A stretch of 64,000 nucleotides of DNA, taken from assembly GCA_025210655.1 (NCBI GenBank), contig JAOARG010000035.1, positions 124,001 through 188,000 on the forward strand, written 5' to 3'. Shown here piece by piece: positions 1 to 8,168 of the stretch. A program made the position numbers and the translations under genes. Source of the DNA: Bacillota bacterium (lineage in GTDB: Bacteria > Bacillota > Clostridia > Peptostreptococcales > Acidaminobacteraceae). Position 1 is the first letter of the stretch. The number at the start of each line of letters is the position of its first letter. Under the pieces are notes generated by a model. The model had not been told where the DNA came from. It saw only the letters and a list, made by a program, of their open reading frames with translations, and did not search any database.

Positions 1-447
1 GAGAAATTGGAAAAACTTATAGGCTTAGATAATATAGAAGCTTTAGTAGATGGAATTTCACCAATACCATCCACTGAACTTGAGAGGAGAATCGTCAAGA
101 TTCTTACAGAGGAAGCAGTTATTACTTCAACTTTAAGACATGCAGGGGGATACAGAAGTATATACGGAAGCTCTGGAAGGAAAAATATTGCTGAAGGTAA
201 GGACTTGACAGCGGTTAAGTATATTATTGGAACCGGTGGTGCCCTCACCCGCCTAGAATCATCTATAGAAATACTAAGTAAAATTTCAGTCTTAGGAAAT
301 ACTGATAAACTTTTACCTAATAAAAGTGTGGAAATATTAATAGATAAATTATATATTATGGCTTCTTTAGGAGTGTTAGCAAAGGAAAACAGAGAAGAGG
401 CATTAATGCTGTTAATGAACAGTATTGGAATAAGTAAGGATGGGTGA
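1..447 (+). CDS. GlmL/MutL-like protein, C-terminal fragment (5' end outside window)
   Basis: The open frame runs off the left edge, so only about the last 148 residues are visible. They match the C-terminus of the GlmL/MutL family, ASKHA-fold ATPase-like proteins encoded beside B12-dependent aminomutases. The signature seen is GTGGALTRL followed by a KLLP element. The gene overlaps the ornithine racemase gene, as in clostridial ornithine-fermentation clusters where a GlmL-like gene lies next to the ornithine aminomutase genes. I infer a reactivation or chaperone role for D-ornithine aminomutase; the aminomutase genes would lie to the left. An internal TTG at position 7 should not be taken as the start. 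Confidence 0.75.
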   Translation, partial: EKLEKLIGLDNIEALVDGISPIPSTELERRIVKILTEEAVITSTLRHAGGYRSIYGSSGRKNIAEGKDLTAVKYIIGTGGALTRLESSIEILSKISVLGNTDKLLPNKSVEILIDKLYIMASLGVLAKENREEALMLLMNSIGISKDG

Positions 448-1510
448 TTGGATGTTCCCAAGAATAATAATTTCTGAGAAAAAACTTAAAAGTAATATTG
501 ACTTACTAATAAGTAAATGCAAAGGTCATGGTATATCAATCATGGGAATAAGTAAAGTTTTTGCTGGTAATTTACCATTGCTTGAGATATTGAAAAAATC
601 AGGTGTCTCTTATATTGGGGATTCAAGGATAAAAAATCTAAAAAAAATCACTGACTGTGATATTCCAAAAGTTCTTATTAGGCTTCCCATGATTAGTGAG
701 ATAGAAGATGTAATTGATTATGTAGATATTTCATTTAACTCAGAAATTCCCACAATATCACAATTGAATGATCTGGCAGCTTCTAAAAATACAAGGCATA
801 AAATTGTATTGATGGTTGACTTAGGAGATTTAAGAGAAGGGGTACTTGCAAAAGATGTTGATGAGATTGTAAATATAATTAATGACATGAAAAATATTGA
901 TTTAGTTGGAATTGCAGTCAATCTAACATGTTATGGAGGCGTTATCCCTAGTAGTAAAAATCTAGGAGAACTTGTAGAAATAAAAAATAAGATAGAAAAA
1001 ATTATCTCTAGGAAGTTAGAAATTGTTTCAGGTGGAAATTCTTCATCACTTTTTTTATTAGAGAAGGACAATATTCCAAATGGAGTGAATAACCTAAGGC
1101 TTGGTGAATCTATAGCTATAGGTCGTGAAACTGCATATGGCAAAAAAATTGAAGAAAGTCACGATGATGTATTTATCCTTCAAGCTGAAATTATCGAAAT
1201 CAGAAATAAGCCTTCAGTACCAAGAGGTGAAATAGGCATGGATGCTTTTGGAAATACACCAGTTTTTGAAGATAGGGGTATTAGAAGAAGGGCAATACTA
1301 GCAATAGGAAAGCAAGATGTTAGTCATGAAGAAATTATACCACTAGATAAAGAAATAATAATTCTTGGTTCTAGCAGTGATCATCTAATTATTGATATAA
1401 CAGATAGTAATGAAGAATATAGGGTGGGTAGTATAGTTGATTTTAAATTGACATATTCATCTCTACTAAGTGTAATGACATCTAAATATGTTGAGAAAAA
1501 AATGCTTTAA
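440..1510 (+). CDS. orr: Ornithine racemase (PLP-dependent, alanine racemase family)
   Basis: This protein of about 356 residues has the N-terminal alanine-racemase-like TIM barrel. The likely PLP lysine is K39 in GISKVFAG, and later family motifs include SGGNSSS and LRLGESIAIG. The family interconverts L- and D-ornithine, the entry step of the oxidative/reductive Stickland pathway through D-ornithine 4,5-aminomutase. The gene overlaps the GlmL-like gene by 8 nt, so translation is probably coupled. The start may be ATG 440 or ATG 452; the second has a better-placed purine stretch. Length and motifs are normal. Assignment to Orr rather than alanine racemase rests on the short length and the aminomutase-type neighbour. 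Confidence 0.85.
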   Translation: MGDWMFPRIIISEKKLKSNIDLLISKCKGHGISIMGISKVFAGNLPLLEILKKSGVSYIGDSRIKNLKKITDCDIPKVLIRLPMISEIEDVIDYVDISFNSEIPTISQLNDLAASKNTRHKIVLMVDLGDLREGVLAKDVDEIVNIINDMKNIDLVGIAVNLTCYGGVIPSSKNLGELVEIKNKIEKIISRKLEIVSGGNSSSLFLLEKDNIPNGVNNLRLGESIAIGRETAYGKKIEESHDDVFILQAEIIEIRNKPSVPRGEIGMDAFGNTPVFEDRGIRRRAILAIGKQDVSHEEIIPLDKEIIILGSSSDHLIIDITDSNEEYRVGSIVDFKLTYSSLLSVMTSKYVEKKML

Positions 1511-1520
1511 TTAAAGCGAA

Positions 1521-1633
1521 GCCGCTGAAAAAGTACCTATAGTTGATTCTTATCTAAAATATGTTGGGTTACATAATTGAAAGAAAGATATGTAATGTGA
1601 AATAAGAATTTTAAATCGGACTTTTTCAGCGGC
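1521..1633. repeat. Small inverted-repeat element with GCCGCTGAAAAAGT ends
   Basis: GCCGCTGAAAAAGT at 1521-1534 is repeated as its exact reverse complement at 1620-1633. Inner inverted sequences (ATTCTTAT near 1545 and ATAAGAAT near 1602) extend the dyad, so the whole 113 bp could fold into one long cruciform or hairpin. It encodes nothing. A near-identical single end lies at 36828-36843. This looks like a MITE-like remnant or a long bidirectional hairpin following orr. Confidence 0.6.
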
Positions 1634-1655
1634 CTGGTTAAAGCCTCCAATCTTA

Positions 1656-1664
1656 TGCTATAAT
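1656..1664 (+). promoter_or_regulatory. Extended -10 promoter before the TauE/SafE gene
   Basis: TGC-TATAAT is an extended -10 hexamer about 30 nt before the gene's RBS. No good -35 is visible; its expected position abuts the right end of the inverted-repeat element. Confidence 0.45.
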
Positions 1665-1695
1665 ACTATAAGGCAGAAGTTTAGGGGGATATAAA

Positions 1696-2436
1696 ATGGA
1701 ACATGGAGTTACAGTAATAGCATTTGTTTTTTTCGCAGTGTTTGTAGGATATACGATTCAAAGTATATCAGGATTTGGTGCAGTTATATTTGCATTACCT
1801 TTAAGTTTAATAGTGCTTGATAGAATGGAAATATTACCGGTTTTCTTAATGATGTCAACTATTCAATCATTTATGGTTGCATACAGGGATAAGAAATATA
1901 TAATGTTTAAGGAATATATAATTATGTTTTTTCTAGCATCATTAGGGATGCCAATAGGTATATATATAACTGAGCTAGTAGATCCAAATATAATGAATAT
2001 TCTTTTGGGAGCATTTATTATTATTAATTCAGGAATGAACCTATACAAGACTATTAAGAAAAAAGATTTAGATACAGAGCTTCTTGTAAGGCCACAGCAT
2101 AGGATCTATCCAATACTTAGTGGAGTGCTTCAATCTGCATATGGAATAGGAGGTCCACTTATCAGTATGTATATGGATAAAGTTACCCATGATAAGCGAA
2201 CATATAGAGGCATGCTTTCTTTGTTTTGGTGTATGTTAAATCCATTTATTATTGTAGGATACCTATTTAGGGGTGAAATAGGAACTAGTCATATAAAAAT
2301 GTTGATGATTTTATTTCCAGCGGTTTTATGTGCTATTTTCATTGGCAATAGAATCATAGATCATATAAGTAAAGAGAAGTTTCAGTTGTTTGTACATGGC
2401 CTCCTTATAGTGATAGGATGTACCATGTTTATATGA
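1696..2436 (+). CDS. TauE/SafE-family membrane transporter
   Basis: This is a 246-residue polytopic membrane protein with about seven or eight hydrophobic segments. The family's duplicated half-motifs are visible: SGFGAVIFALP near residues 26-36 and YGIGGPLIS near 149-157. TauE/SafE proteins export or import small sulfur-containing or organic anions such as sulfite, sulfoacetate or taurine products. The substrate cannot be told here. AGGGGG lies 8 nt before the ATG. The gene appears monocistronic, with its own -10 hexamer upstream and a strong hairpin downstream. Confidence 0.8.
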   Translation: MEHGVTVIAFVFFAVFVGYTIQSISGFGAVIFALPLSLIVLDRMEILPVFLMMSTIQSFMVAYRDKKYIMFKEYIIMFFLASLGMPIGIYITELVDPNIMNILLGAFIIINSGMNLYKTIKKKDLDTELLVRPQHRIYPILSGVLQSAYGIGGPLISMYMDKVTHDKRTYRGMLSLFWCMLNPFIIVGYLFRGEIGTSHIKMLMILFPAVLCAIFIGNRIIDHISKEKFQLFVHGLLIVIGCTMFI

Positions 2437-2448
2437 TGAAATATTTAT

Positions 2449-2484
2449 AACTCACTTTTTGAAATATTATTTCAAAAGTGAGTT
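2449..2484 (+). terminator. Hairpin terminator after the TauE/SafE gene
   Basis: AACTCACTTTTTGAAAT pairs with ATTTCAAAAGTGAGTT across a very short loop and is followed by a T-rich tract. The stem would stop transcription between the permease gene and rarA. Confidence 0.7.
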
Positions 2485-2590
2485 ATTTCTATGTTATAAT
2501 GAGTTAAAATGTGATAAAAGCAGTCTAAAGCTAATGAGTACGCAAATCTTAGCGTGCTCTGTTTATATAAGAAAAGAAGGAATGTTAACT

Positions 2591-3913
2591 ATGGATTTAT
2601 TTAGCTATAGTTCTAATAAAAATTTTAATAATAAGCCTCTTGCTGAAAGAATGAAGCCAAAGAAGCTAGAAGATTTTGAAGGGCAAGATCATATCCTAAA
2701 TCAAGATAGTTTACTATATAAAGCTATTAAGGAAGATATGATAAAATCAATAATATTTTACGGGCCTCCTGGTACTGGTAAAACCAGTTTAGCTAGGGTT
2801 ATAGCAGAAACAACTACATCCAACTTTGTTAAGCTCAACGCTGTAACATCAGGGGTTAAAGAATTACGTGAAGAAATAGCAAATGCTAAGGAACAGTTAT
2901 ATGTTTACAACAGAAAAACCATTTTATTTATAGATGAGATACATAGATTTAATAAAGCTCAGCAAGACGGTTTATTACCTTTTGTTGAGGATGGTACTAT
3001 AGTTCTCATAGGTGCTACTACAGAGAATCCTTTTTTCGAGATTAATAATGCGATTAATTCAAGATCAATGATATATAGGCTTAATCCACTTTCGACAGAA
3101 AATATTGTCAGGGTATTAAAGAAAGCCCTTAAAGAAGATATTATTTTAAGTAAGGTAGAAATAGTAATCAGTGATGAATTATTAACTTCAATAGGTGACT
3201 TTTCTGGTGGAGATGCGAGAAAAGCCTTAAATATTTTAGAGTCAGCATATTTATATGTTAAAGACTGGAATGAAAAAGTTATTACTATGGAAGTAATAAG
3301 GAATTGTCTTTCAGACAAAAGTTATAATTTTGATAAAAATGGTGATAATCATTATGATCTTATATCAGCATTTATTAAAAGCATTAGGGGATCGGATCCT
3401 GATGCAACTGTCTATTATTTAGGAAGACTCCTAAAGGGTGGGGAAGATCCTGTTTTTATCGCCAGACGTATACTTATTTCAGCATCTGAGGATATTGGAC
3501 TTGCAAATAGTAATGCACTGGTGGTTGCTCAAAGTGCTTTTAATGCTGTAAAAGTCTTGGGAATGCCAGAATGTAGAATAACTTTATCCCATGCAGCACT
3601 TTATTTAGCATTGTCACCAAAATCCAATTCTGCATATTCAGCAATAAATGGTGCAATGGATCTTGCTGAAAAAACTAATTGTCAGATTCCTTTCCATTTA
3701 AGAGATATGACTAATCAAAGGCTTTCTAAAGAAAATATAGTTGGCGAAATGGATCAAGAAAGTTATAAATATCCCCATGCATATGAAAACAACTGGGTTG
3801 AACAAGAATATTTGCCTTATGAGATTAAGGATAATAAATTATATGAAGCTTGCTATAATGGATCGGAAGTAAAACTTAATCAATATATGAATAATGTAAA
3901 AGGAAAGAAGTAA
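2591..3913 (+). CDS. rarA: Replication-associated recombination protein A (AAA+ ATPase)
   Basis: RarA/MgsA (WRNIP1 family) is a clamp-loader-like AAA+ ATPase that acts at stalled replication forks. The 440-residue product has Walker A GPPGTGKTS near residue 58, Walker B FIDEIHRFNKAQQD, sensor motif GATTENP, and the C-terminal tetramerisation region with the ALYLALSPKSN motif. The open frame extends far upstream, but ATG 2591 is chosen because AGAAGG lies 10 nt before it and the family begins MDLF. An alternative ATG at 2582 is too close to that site. TG-T-TATAAT at 2492-2500 is a possible promoter. Confidence 0.92.
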   Translation: MDLFSYSSNKNFNNKPLAERMKPKKLEDFEGQDHILNQDSLLYKAIKEDMIKSIIFYGPPGTGKTSLARVIAETTTSNFVKLNAVTSGVKELREEIANAKEQLYVYNRKTILFIDEIHRFNKAQQDGLLPFVEDGTIVLIGATTENPFFEINNAINSRSMIYRLNPLSTENIVRVLKKALKEDIILSKVEIVISDELLTSIGDFSGGDARKALNILESAYLYVKDWNEKVITMEVIRNCLSDKSYNFDKNGDNHYDLISAFIKSIRGSDPDATVYYLGRLLKGGEDPVFIARRILISASEDIGLANSNALVVAQSAFNAVKVLGMPECRITLSHAALYLALSPKSNSAYSAINGAMDLAEKTNCQIPFHLRDMTNQRLSKENIVGEMDQESYKYPHAYENNWVEQEYLPYEIKDNKLYEACYNGSEVKLNQYMNNVKGKK

Positions 3914-3927
3914 TATTATAAAAAAAC

Positions 3928-3975
3928 TTTGAAAAAACTATGTTTGTATAAGCATTACACTTTTAACTTTTTCAA
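3928..3975. terminator. Imperfect hairpin between rarA and the M20 gene
   Basis: TTTGAAAAA pairs with CTTTTTCAA around a loop of about 30 nt. The sequence resembles the GCTGAAAAAGT ends of the element at 1521-1633 but is diverged. It may act as a weak rarA terminator or be a relic of the same repeat family. Confidence 0.4.
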
Positions 3976-3992
3976 GGGTCTAGATTTAAGGA

Positions 3993-5291
3993 GTGTTTAA
4001 AATTAAAGACATATTATGCAGTAAAGTAGATGAAATAAGGGACTTTATAATCAATACAGGACAAGAAATTTTTAAAAACCCCGAGCTAGGTTTCAAAGAA
4101 TTCAATACTTTAAATCTTATTAAAGAAATTTTCGATAGCTTAGGATTGTCTTATGAAAGTGAGATTTCAGTTACGGGAATTAAATGTAAAATAGGTAGTG
4201 GAAATGGTCCCAATATTGGCTTAATAGCTGAACTTGATGGTGTTCCAACTTTAGGGCACAAATATTCCGGAGAAGATTTAGGTGTTGCCCATAGTTGCGG
4301 TCATTCAAATCAAGTAGCAATTATGCTAGGTGTTATTAAGTCATTAGTTGAATGTAATTTCTTTGATAAGTATGATGGTTCAGTAACTTTTATAGGTACA
4401 CCAGCTGAAGAATTTACTGATTTAGAGTATAGATCTAAGTTAGTTGAAAAAAATGAGATAAAATATATGTCTGGTAAACAGGACATGATATACAAGGGTG
4501 TTTTTGATGATGTAGATTTAGCTCTATCATGTCATACTATGGGAAGTAAAGCTGAACCTTCAGCAGATGTTAACTCATCATTAAATGGATTTATACATAA
4601 AATTGTTAAATATCATGGTAAAGCAGCCCATGCCGGAGCCTGTCCTCATTTAGGTGTTAATGCCCTTAATGCTGCGGTTATAGGACTTACAGCAGTGAAT
4701 GCACAGAGAGAAACTTTTATTGATGATCACAACATTAGGGTACATGGAATAATTAAAAATGGTGGTCACACAGTTAATACTGTACCTGAGGAAGTTGAAA
4801 TCGAGGCATATGTAAGGGGCAATGATATAGTATCATTACTTGATGCAAATAGTAGAGTCAACAGGGCTTTTGAAGCTGGCGCCTACGCAGTTGGTGGAAC
4901 AATAGATATTATTGATACAAATGGTTATGTACCTTTCAAACAAGACCAGAAGTTATCACAACTTGTGAAGGGAAACTTAAGTGCTTTCGTTAAGAAAGAT
5001 AACTTATACGACGGAGTTAAATCTATGGCTTCCGGAGACATAGGAGACTTGTCGGTTTTCTTACCAACAATACAGTTTGGTTTCAGTGGATTTGTAGGAT
5101 CTGTACATGGTTCGGATTTTGATATATCTGATAATGACATGGCCTATATTGTACCTACAAAGGTTATATTAATGACGATAGTAGATTTATTAGGAGATAA
5201 TGCTTGTAAATCTAATGAAATCATTGATGGATTTGTTCCAGTAATGAGTAGGGAAAAGTACTTTGAAAAATGGTTAAAAGCGAACGATTAG
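3993..5291 (+). CDS. M20-family metallo-amidohydrolase (AbgB/aminoacylase-like)
   Basis: M20 peptidases and aminoacylases are di-metal hydrolases that cleave N-acyl amino acids or dipeptides. Visible ligand motifs are AELDGVP, VAHSCGHSNQ, TPAEEF, the dimerisation-domain GKAAHAG, and a C-terminal SVHGSDF. The length of 432 residues is normal. The start is uncertain: GTG 3993 overlaps the best Shine-Dalgarno (TAAGGAG, 3987-3993), which is better spaced for an ATT codon at 4002. The gene stands alone between rarA and the nucleoside importer. The substrate is unknown; a role in amino-acid or peptide use would fit a Stickland organism but is inference. Confidence 0.82.
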   Translation: MFKIKDILCSKVDEIRDFIINTGQEIFKNPELGFKEFNTLNLIKEIFDSLGLSYESEISVTGIKCKIGSGNGPNIGLIAELDGVPTLGHKYSGEDLGVAHSCGHSNQVAIMLGVIKSLVECNFFDKYDGSVTFIGTPAEEFTDLEYRSKLVEKNEIKYMSGKQDMIYKGVFDDVDLALSCHTMGSKAEPSADVNSSLNGFIHKIVKYHGKAAHAGACPHLGVNALNAAVIGLTAVNAQRETFIDDHNIRVHGIIKNGGHTVNTVPEEVEIEAYVRGNDIVSLLDANSRVNRAFEAGAYAVGGTIDIIDTNGYVPFKQDQKLSQLVKGNLSAFVKKDNLYDGVKSMASGDIGDLSVFLPTIQFGFSGFVGSVHGSDFDISDNDMAYIVPTKVILMTIVDLLGDNACKSNEIIDGFVPVMSREKYFEKWLKAND

Positions 5292-5302
5292 TAAAAAATG
5301 AT

Positions 5303-5331
5303 TTACAATATACGTGAATTGTGCTACTATT
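5303..5331 (+). promoter_or_regulatory. Sigma-A-type promoter of the nucleoside importer operon
   Basis: TTTACA (5303-5308), a 17-nt spacer and TACTAT (5326-5331), with an upstream TG making an extended -10. It lies about 47 nt before the BMP gene start. Confidence 0.65.
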
Positions 5332-5377
5332 ACAATGTTTGCTATTAATAAAAATGTTAAACATCAGGAGGGAAATT

Positions 5378-6511
5378 ATGAAAAAAGTATTAAGCATGTT
5401 GCTAGTTTTAGCATTAATGGTTACTTTCACTGCATGTGGAAGCAAGCCGGCTGAGACAGCTACTGCTGACGCAGGTGAAGCAGCTGAAGTAACAAAAGTA
5501 GTATTATTGGTATCAGGTTCTCTAGGTGATAAGTCATTCCACGATTCTTCACAAGCTGGTATGGACATGATTAAAGAAAAGTATGGAGATAAGGTTGAAG
5601 TTAAAACTATCGAAATGGGTTCTGACAAAACTAAATTTATCCCTACACTAGAAGATGTTTCTGAGGAAGATTGGGATGTAGTAATTACTGGTACTTTCCA
5701 TATGAAAGAACCAGTTGAAGAAGTAGCTCCAAACTACCCAGAAAAAACTTATATCTTATTTGATACTGCAGTATCATATGACGAAGTTGAAGGTCTTGAG
5801 AATGTGTATTCAATTACATACAAGCAAAATGAAGCTGGTTTCTTAGCAGGTGCTGTTGCTTCTCAACTTACTAAGGCTACTGACGTAGAAAATATTAACG
5901 AAGAAAAAGTAATTGGTTTCTTAGGTGCTATGGATATCCCTGTAATTAATGATTTCCTTGTTGGTTACATTGAAGGTGCTCTTCAAATGGATTCTGAAAC
6001 TAAGATTGATATTTCATACATCGACTCTTTCAGTGATGCTGCTAAGGGTAAAGAATTAGCTCTTATTCAGTATGAAACAAAAGGTGTAGATGTTGGATTC
6101 AACGTTGCAGGAAGAGCTGGTTTAGGTCAGATTGAAGCAGCATTTGATTCTAATGCTTATGCTATCGGAGTTGATTCAGATCAAGCTGAGTTATTTGCTG
6201 ATAAAGAAGACAAGGCTAAGAGAATAGCAACTTCTGCTCTTAAGAGAGTTGATATGTCTTTAGTTAGAGCTATGGATATGTACTTCGAGGGAACTATGCC
6301 AAAGGGACAATCTGAGGCAGTTGGTTTAGAAGAAGGTGGTATTGGTCTTGCTAAGAACAAATACTATGAAGAAATATTACCAGTAGAGATTCAAGATTCT
6401 ATCAAAGAAATCGAAGCGAAAATTATTTCTGGCGAAATCAAAGTTAACTCTGCATTTGGTATGAGTAGTGATGATTTAGCTAAATTAAAGGAATCAGTTA
6501 AATTAAAATAA
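5378..6511 (+). CDS. BMP-family nucleoside-binding lipoprotein of an ABC importer
   Basis: This is the extracytoplasmic substrate-binding protein of a purine-nucleoside ABC importer (BmpA/PnrA/BmpD type). A lipoprotein signal peptide ends in lipobox FTAC, giving lipidated C20, followed by an Ala/Thr/Glu linker. The body shows BMP features: LVSGSLGDKSFHDSS, NEAGFLAGAVA, and GVDSDQAE near the ligand pocket. ATG 5378 has AGGAGGG 6 nt upstream; the upstream extension of the frame lacks an RBS. The gene is followed by a hairpin terminator and then the ATPase and permease genes. This arrangement commonly yields excess binding protein. Confidence 0.92.
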   Translation: MKKVLSMLLVLALMVTFTACGSKPAETATADAGEAAEVTKVVLLVSGSLGDKSFHDSSQAGMDMIKEKYGDKVEVKTIEMGSDKTKFIPTLEDVSEEDWDVVITGTFHMKEPVEEVAPNYPEKTYILFDTAVSYDEVEGLENVYSITYKQNEAGFLAGAVASQLTKATDVENINEEKVIGFLGAMDIPVINDFLVGYIEGALQMDSETKIDISYIDSFSDAAKGKELALIQYETKGVDVGFNVAGRAGLGQIEAAFDSNAYAIGVDSDQAELFADKEDKAKRIATSALKRVDMSLVRAMDMYFEGTMPKGQSEAVGLEEGGIGLAKNKYYEEILPVEIQDSIKEIEAKIISGEIKVNSAFGMSSDDLAKLKESVKLK

Positions 6512-6567
6512 TTTGATTAATGATTTTAATGAAGAAGTTAATAAACATCTAATTTTAAATTAGTTTT

Positions 6568-6600
6568 GAAGCCAGCTTTCTTTTGCTGGCTTCAATTTTT
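6568..6600 (+). terminator. Intra-operon terminator/attenuator
   Basis: GAAGCCAGC (6568-6576) pairs perfectly with GCTGGCTTC (6585-6593) and is followed by TTTTT. It sits between the binding-protein gene and the ATPase gene and probably lets only part of the transcripts through. Confidence 0.85.
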
Positions 6601-6614
6601 AAGGAGTGTAATCG

Positions 6615-8168
6615 ATGACAGAACTTTTGAGAATGGAAAAAATCACAAAGATTTATCCAGGTGGGGTTGTTGCGAATTACCAAGTCGATTTTTCCGTTAG
6701 AGAGGGTGAAATTCACGCACTGATAGGGGAAAATGGTGCAGGTAAATCAACACTAATGAAAACCCTGTTTGGAATGCAAAAACAAACTGAGGGAAGCATT
6801 TACCTAAGGGATGAGGAACTACATATGAACTCTTCTCAAGATGCCCTTACTCATGGTATAGGAATGGTTCACCAGCATTTCATGCTTGTTCCTAGTCTAA
6901 CTGTTGCTGACAATATTGTCCTGGGCAGTGAAATTAAAAAAGGTGGATTTTTAGATAAAGGTAAAGCAGTAAAGCTTGTTGAAGAATTATCTGAAAAATA
7001 CAATTTGCCAGTTAATCCTAAATCGAAAATAATGGATATTTCTGTTTCTAACAAACAGAAGGTAGAAATTTTAAAAGCTCTATACAGAGGGGCTAAGATT
7101 TTAATTCTTGATGAACCAACTGCGGTATTAACACCTCAAGAGATTGAGGAACTATTCGAACAGCTAAAATTACTTAAAGAATCAGGTCATACAATAATAT
7201 TTATTTCCCACAAGCTTCATGAGATTAAAAAGCTTTGTGACAGACTGACAATAATGAGAGACGGACTATCTGTGGGTGTTTACAATGTAGATGATGTTAG
7301 CGAAGATGATATCTCAAGATTAATGGTTGGAAGGGATGTTCAATTAGATATTGATAAGGTTCCTGCCAATCCAAAAGAAACCCTACTTGATGTTGAAAAT
7401 GTAAGTTATATAGATGAGTTTGGAAAGACTGCTGTTAAAGATGTATCATTTACTGTAAGACGTGGAGAGATAGTTGGAATAGCAGGTGTAGAAGGTAATG
7501 GACAATCAGAAATAATTGAAATAGTTACTGGCCTTAGAAAGCCTAATATCGGTGAAGTAAAACTTAAAAATCAGTTAATAAATAAAATGTCAGTAAAAGA
7601 GATAAGGGATTTAGGACTTTCACACGTTCCAGAAGATAGAATGCATACTGGTATTGCTCCAGATATGTCAGTTGAGGAGAATTTCATATCTGAGAGATAT
7701 GATTCTAAGGAACTTACAAAAAATAGAATTTTCTTAGATACTGCTAGAATTAATGAAATATCAAACCAATTGATTAAAGATTTTAATGTGAAGACTGATA
7801 GTGAAAAGTCTCAAATTAAAGGTCTATCAGGAGGTAATATTCAAAAAGTTGTAGTAGGAAGAGAATTTACAGCTGATTCAGATCTATTAGTTATTAATCA
7901 ACCTACAAGAGGTATAGATGTAGGGGCAATTGAATTTATAAGAAAGAAAATTGTTGCTATGAGAGATAGTGGAAGGGGAATATTACTTGTTTCAGCTGAT
8001 TTAAACGAAGTAATGTCCTTAAGTGATTCTTTGATAGTAATGAATCAAGGTGAAATTGTAGGATATATCCCAGATTCCAAGGATGTTACAGAAGAAGAAT
8101 TAGGACTTTACATGCTTGGTGTAAAAAGACAGACAGAAGAAGAAATAAGGAGGGCAGTAAATGAGTAA
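6615..8168 (+). CDS. Nucleoside ABC importer ATPase (double nucleotide-binding domain)
   Basis: The 517-residue protein has two fused ABC domains, as in the RbsA/NupO/YufO class. The first has Walker A GENGAGKST at residues 38-46, Walker B ILILDEPTAVLTP and a degenerate signature. The second has a degenerate Walker A (GVEGNGQSE) but a good LSGGNIQKV signature and INQPTRGIDVG. Such asymmetry is normal for the class. It powers import by the two following permeases. AAGGAG lies 8 nt before the ATG. The 3' end overlaps the next gene by 8 nt. Confidence 0.93.
   Translation: MTELLRMEKITKIYPGGVVANYQVDFSVREGEIHALIGENGAGKSTLMKTLFGMQKQTEGSIYLRDEELHMNSSQDALTHGIGMVHQHFMLVPSLTVADNIVLGSEIKKGGFLDKGKAVKLVEELSEKYNLPVNPKSKIMDISVSNKQKVEILKALYRGAKILILDEPTAVLTPQEIEELFEQLKLLKESGHTIIFISHKLHEIKKLCDRLTIMRDGLSVGVYNVDDVSEDDISRLMVGRDVQLDIDKVPANPKETLLDVENVSYIDEFGKTAVKDVSFTVRRGEIVGIAGVEGNGQSEIIEIVTGLRKPNIGEVKLKNQLINKMSVKEIRDLGLSHVPEDRMHTGIAPDMSVEENFISERYDSKELTKNRIFLDTARINEISNQLIKDFNVKTDSEKSQIKGLSGGNIQKVVVGREFTADSDLLVINQPTRGIDVGAIEFIRKKIVAMRDSGRGILLVSADLNEVMSLSDSLIVMNQGEIVGYIPDSKDVTEEELGLYMLGVKRQTEEEIRRAVNE

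Noticed and set aside
2459-2590. N-terminal extension of RarA by 44 residues
   Set aside because: It overlaps the upstream terminator, lacks an RBS, and does not fit the family length; ATG 2591 has a well-placed site.
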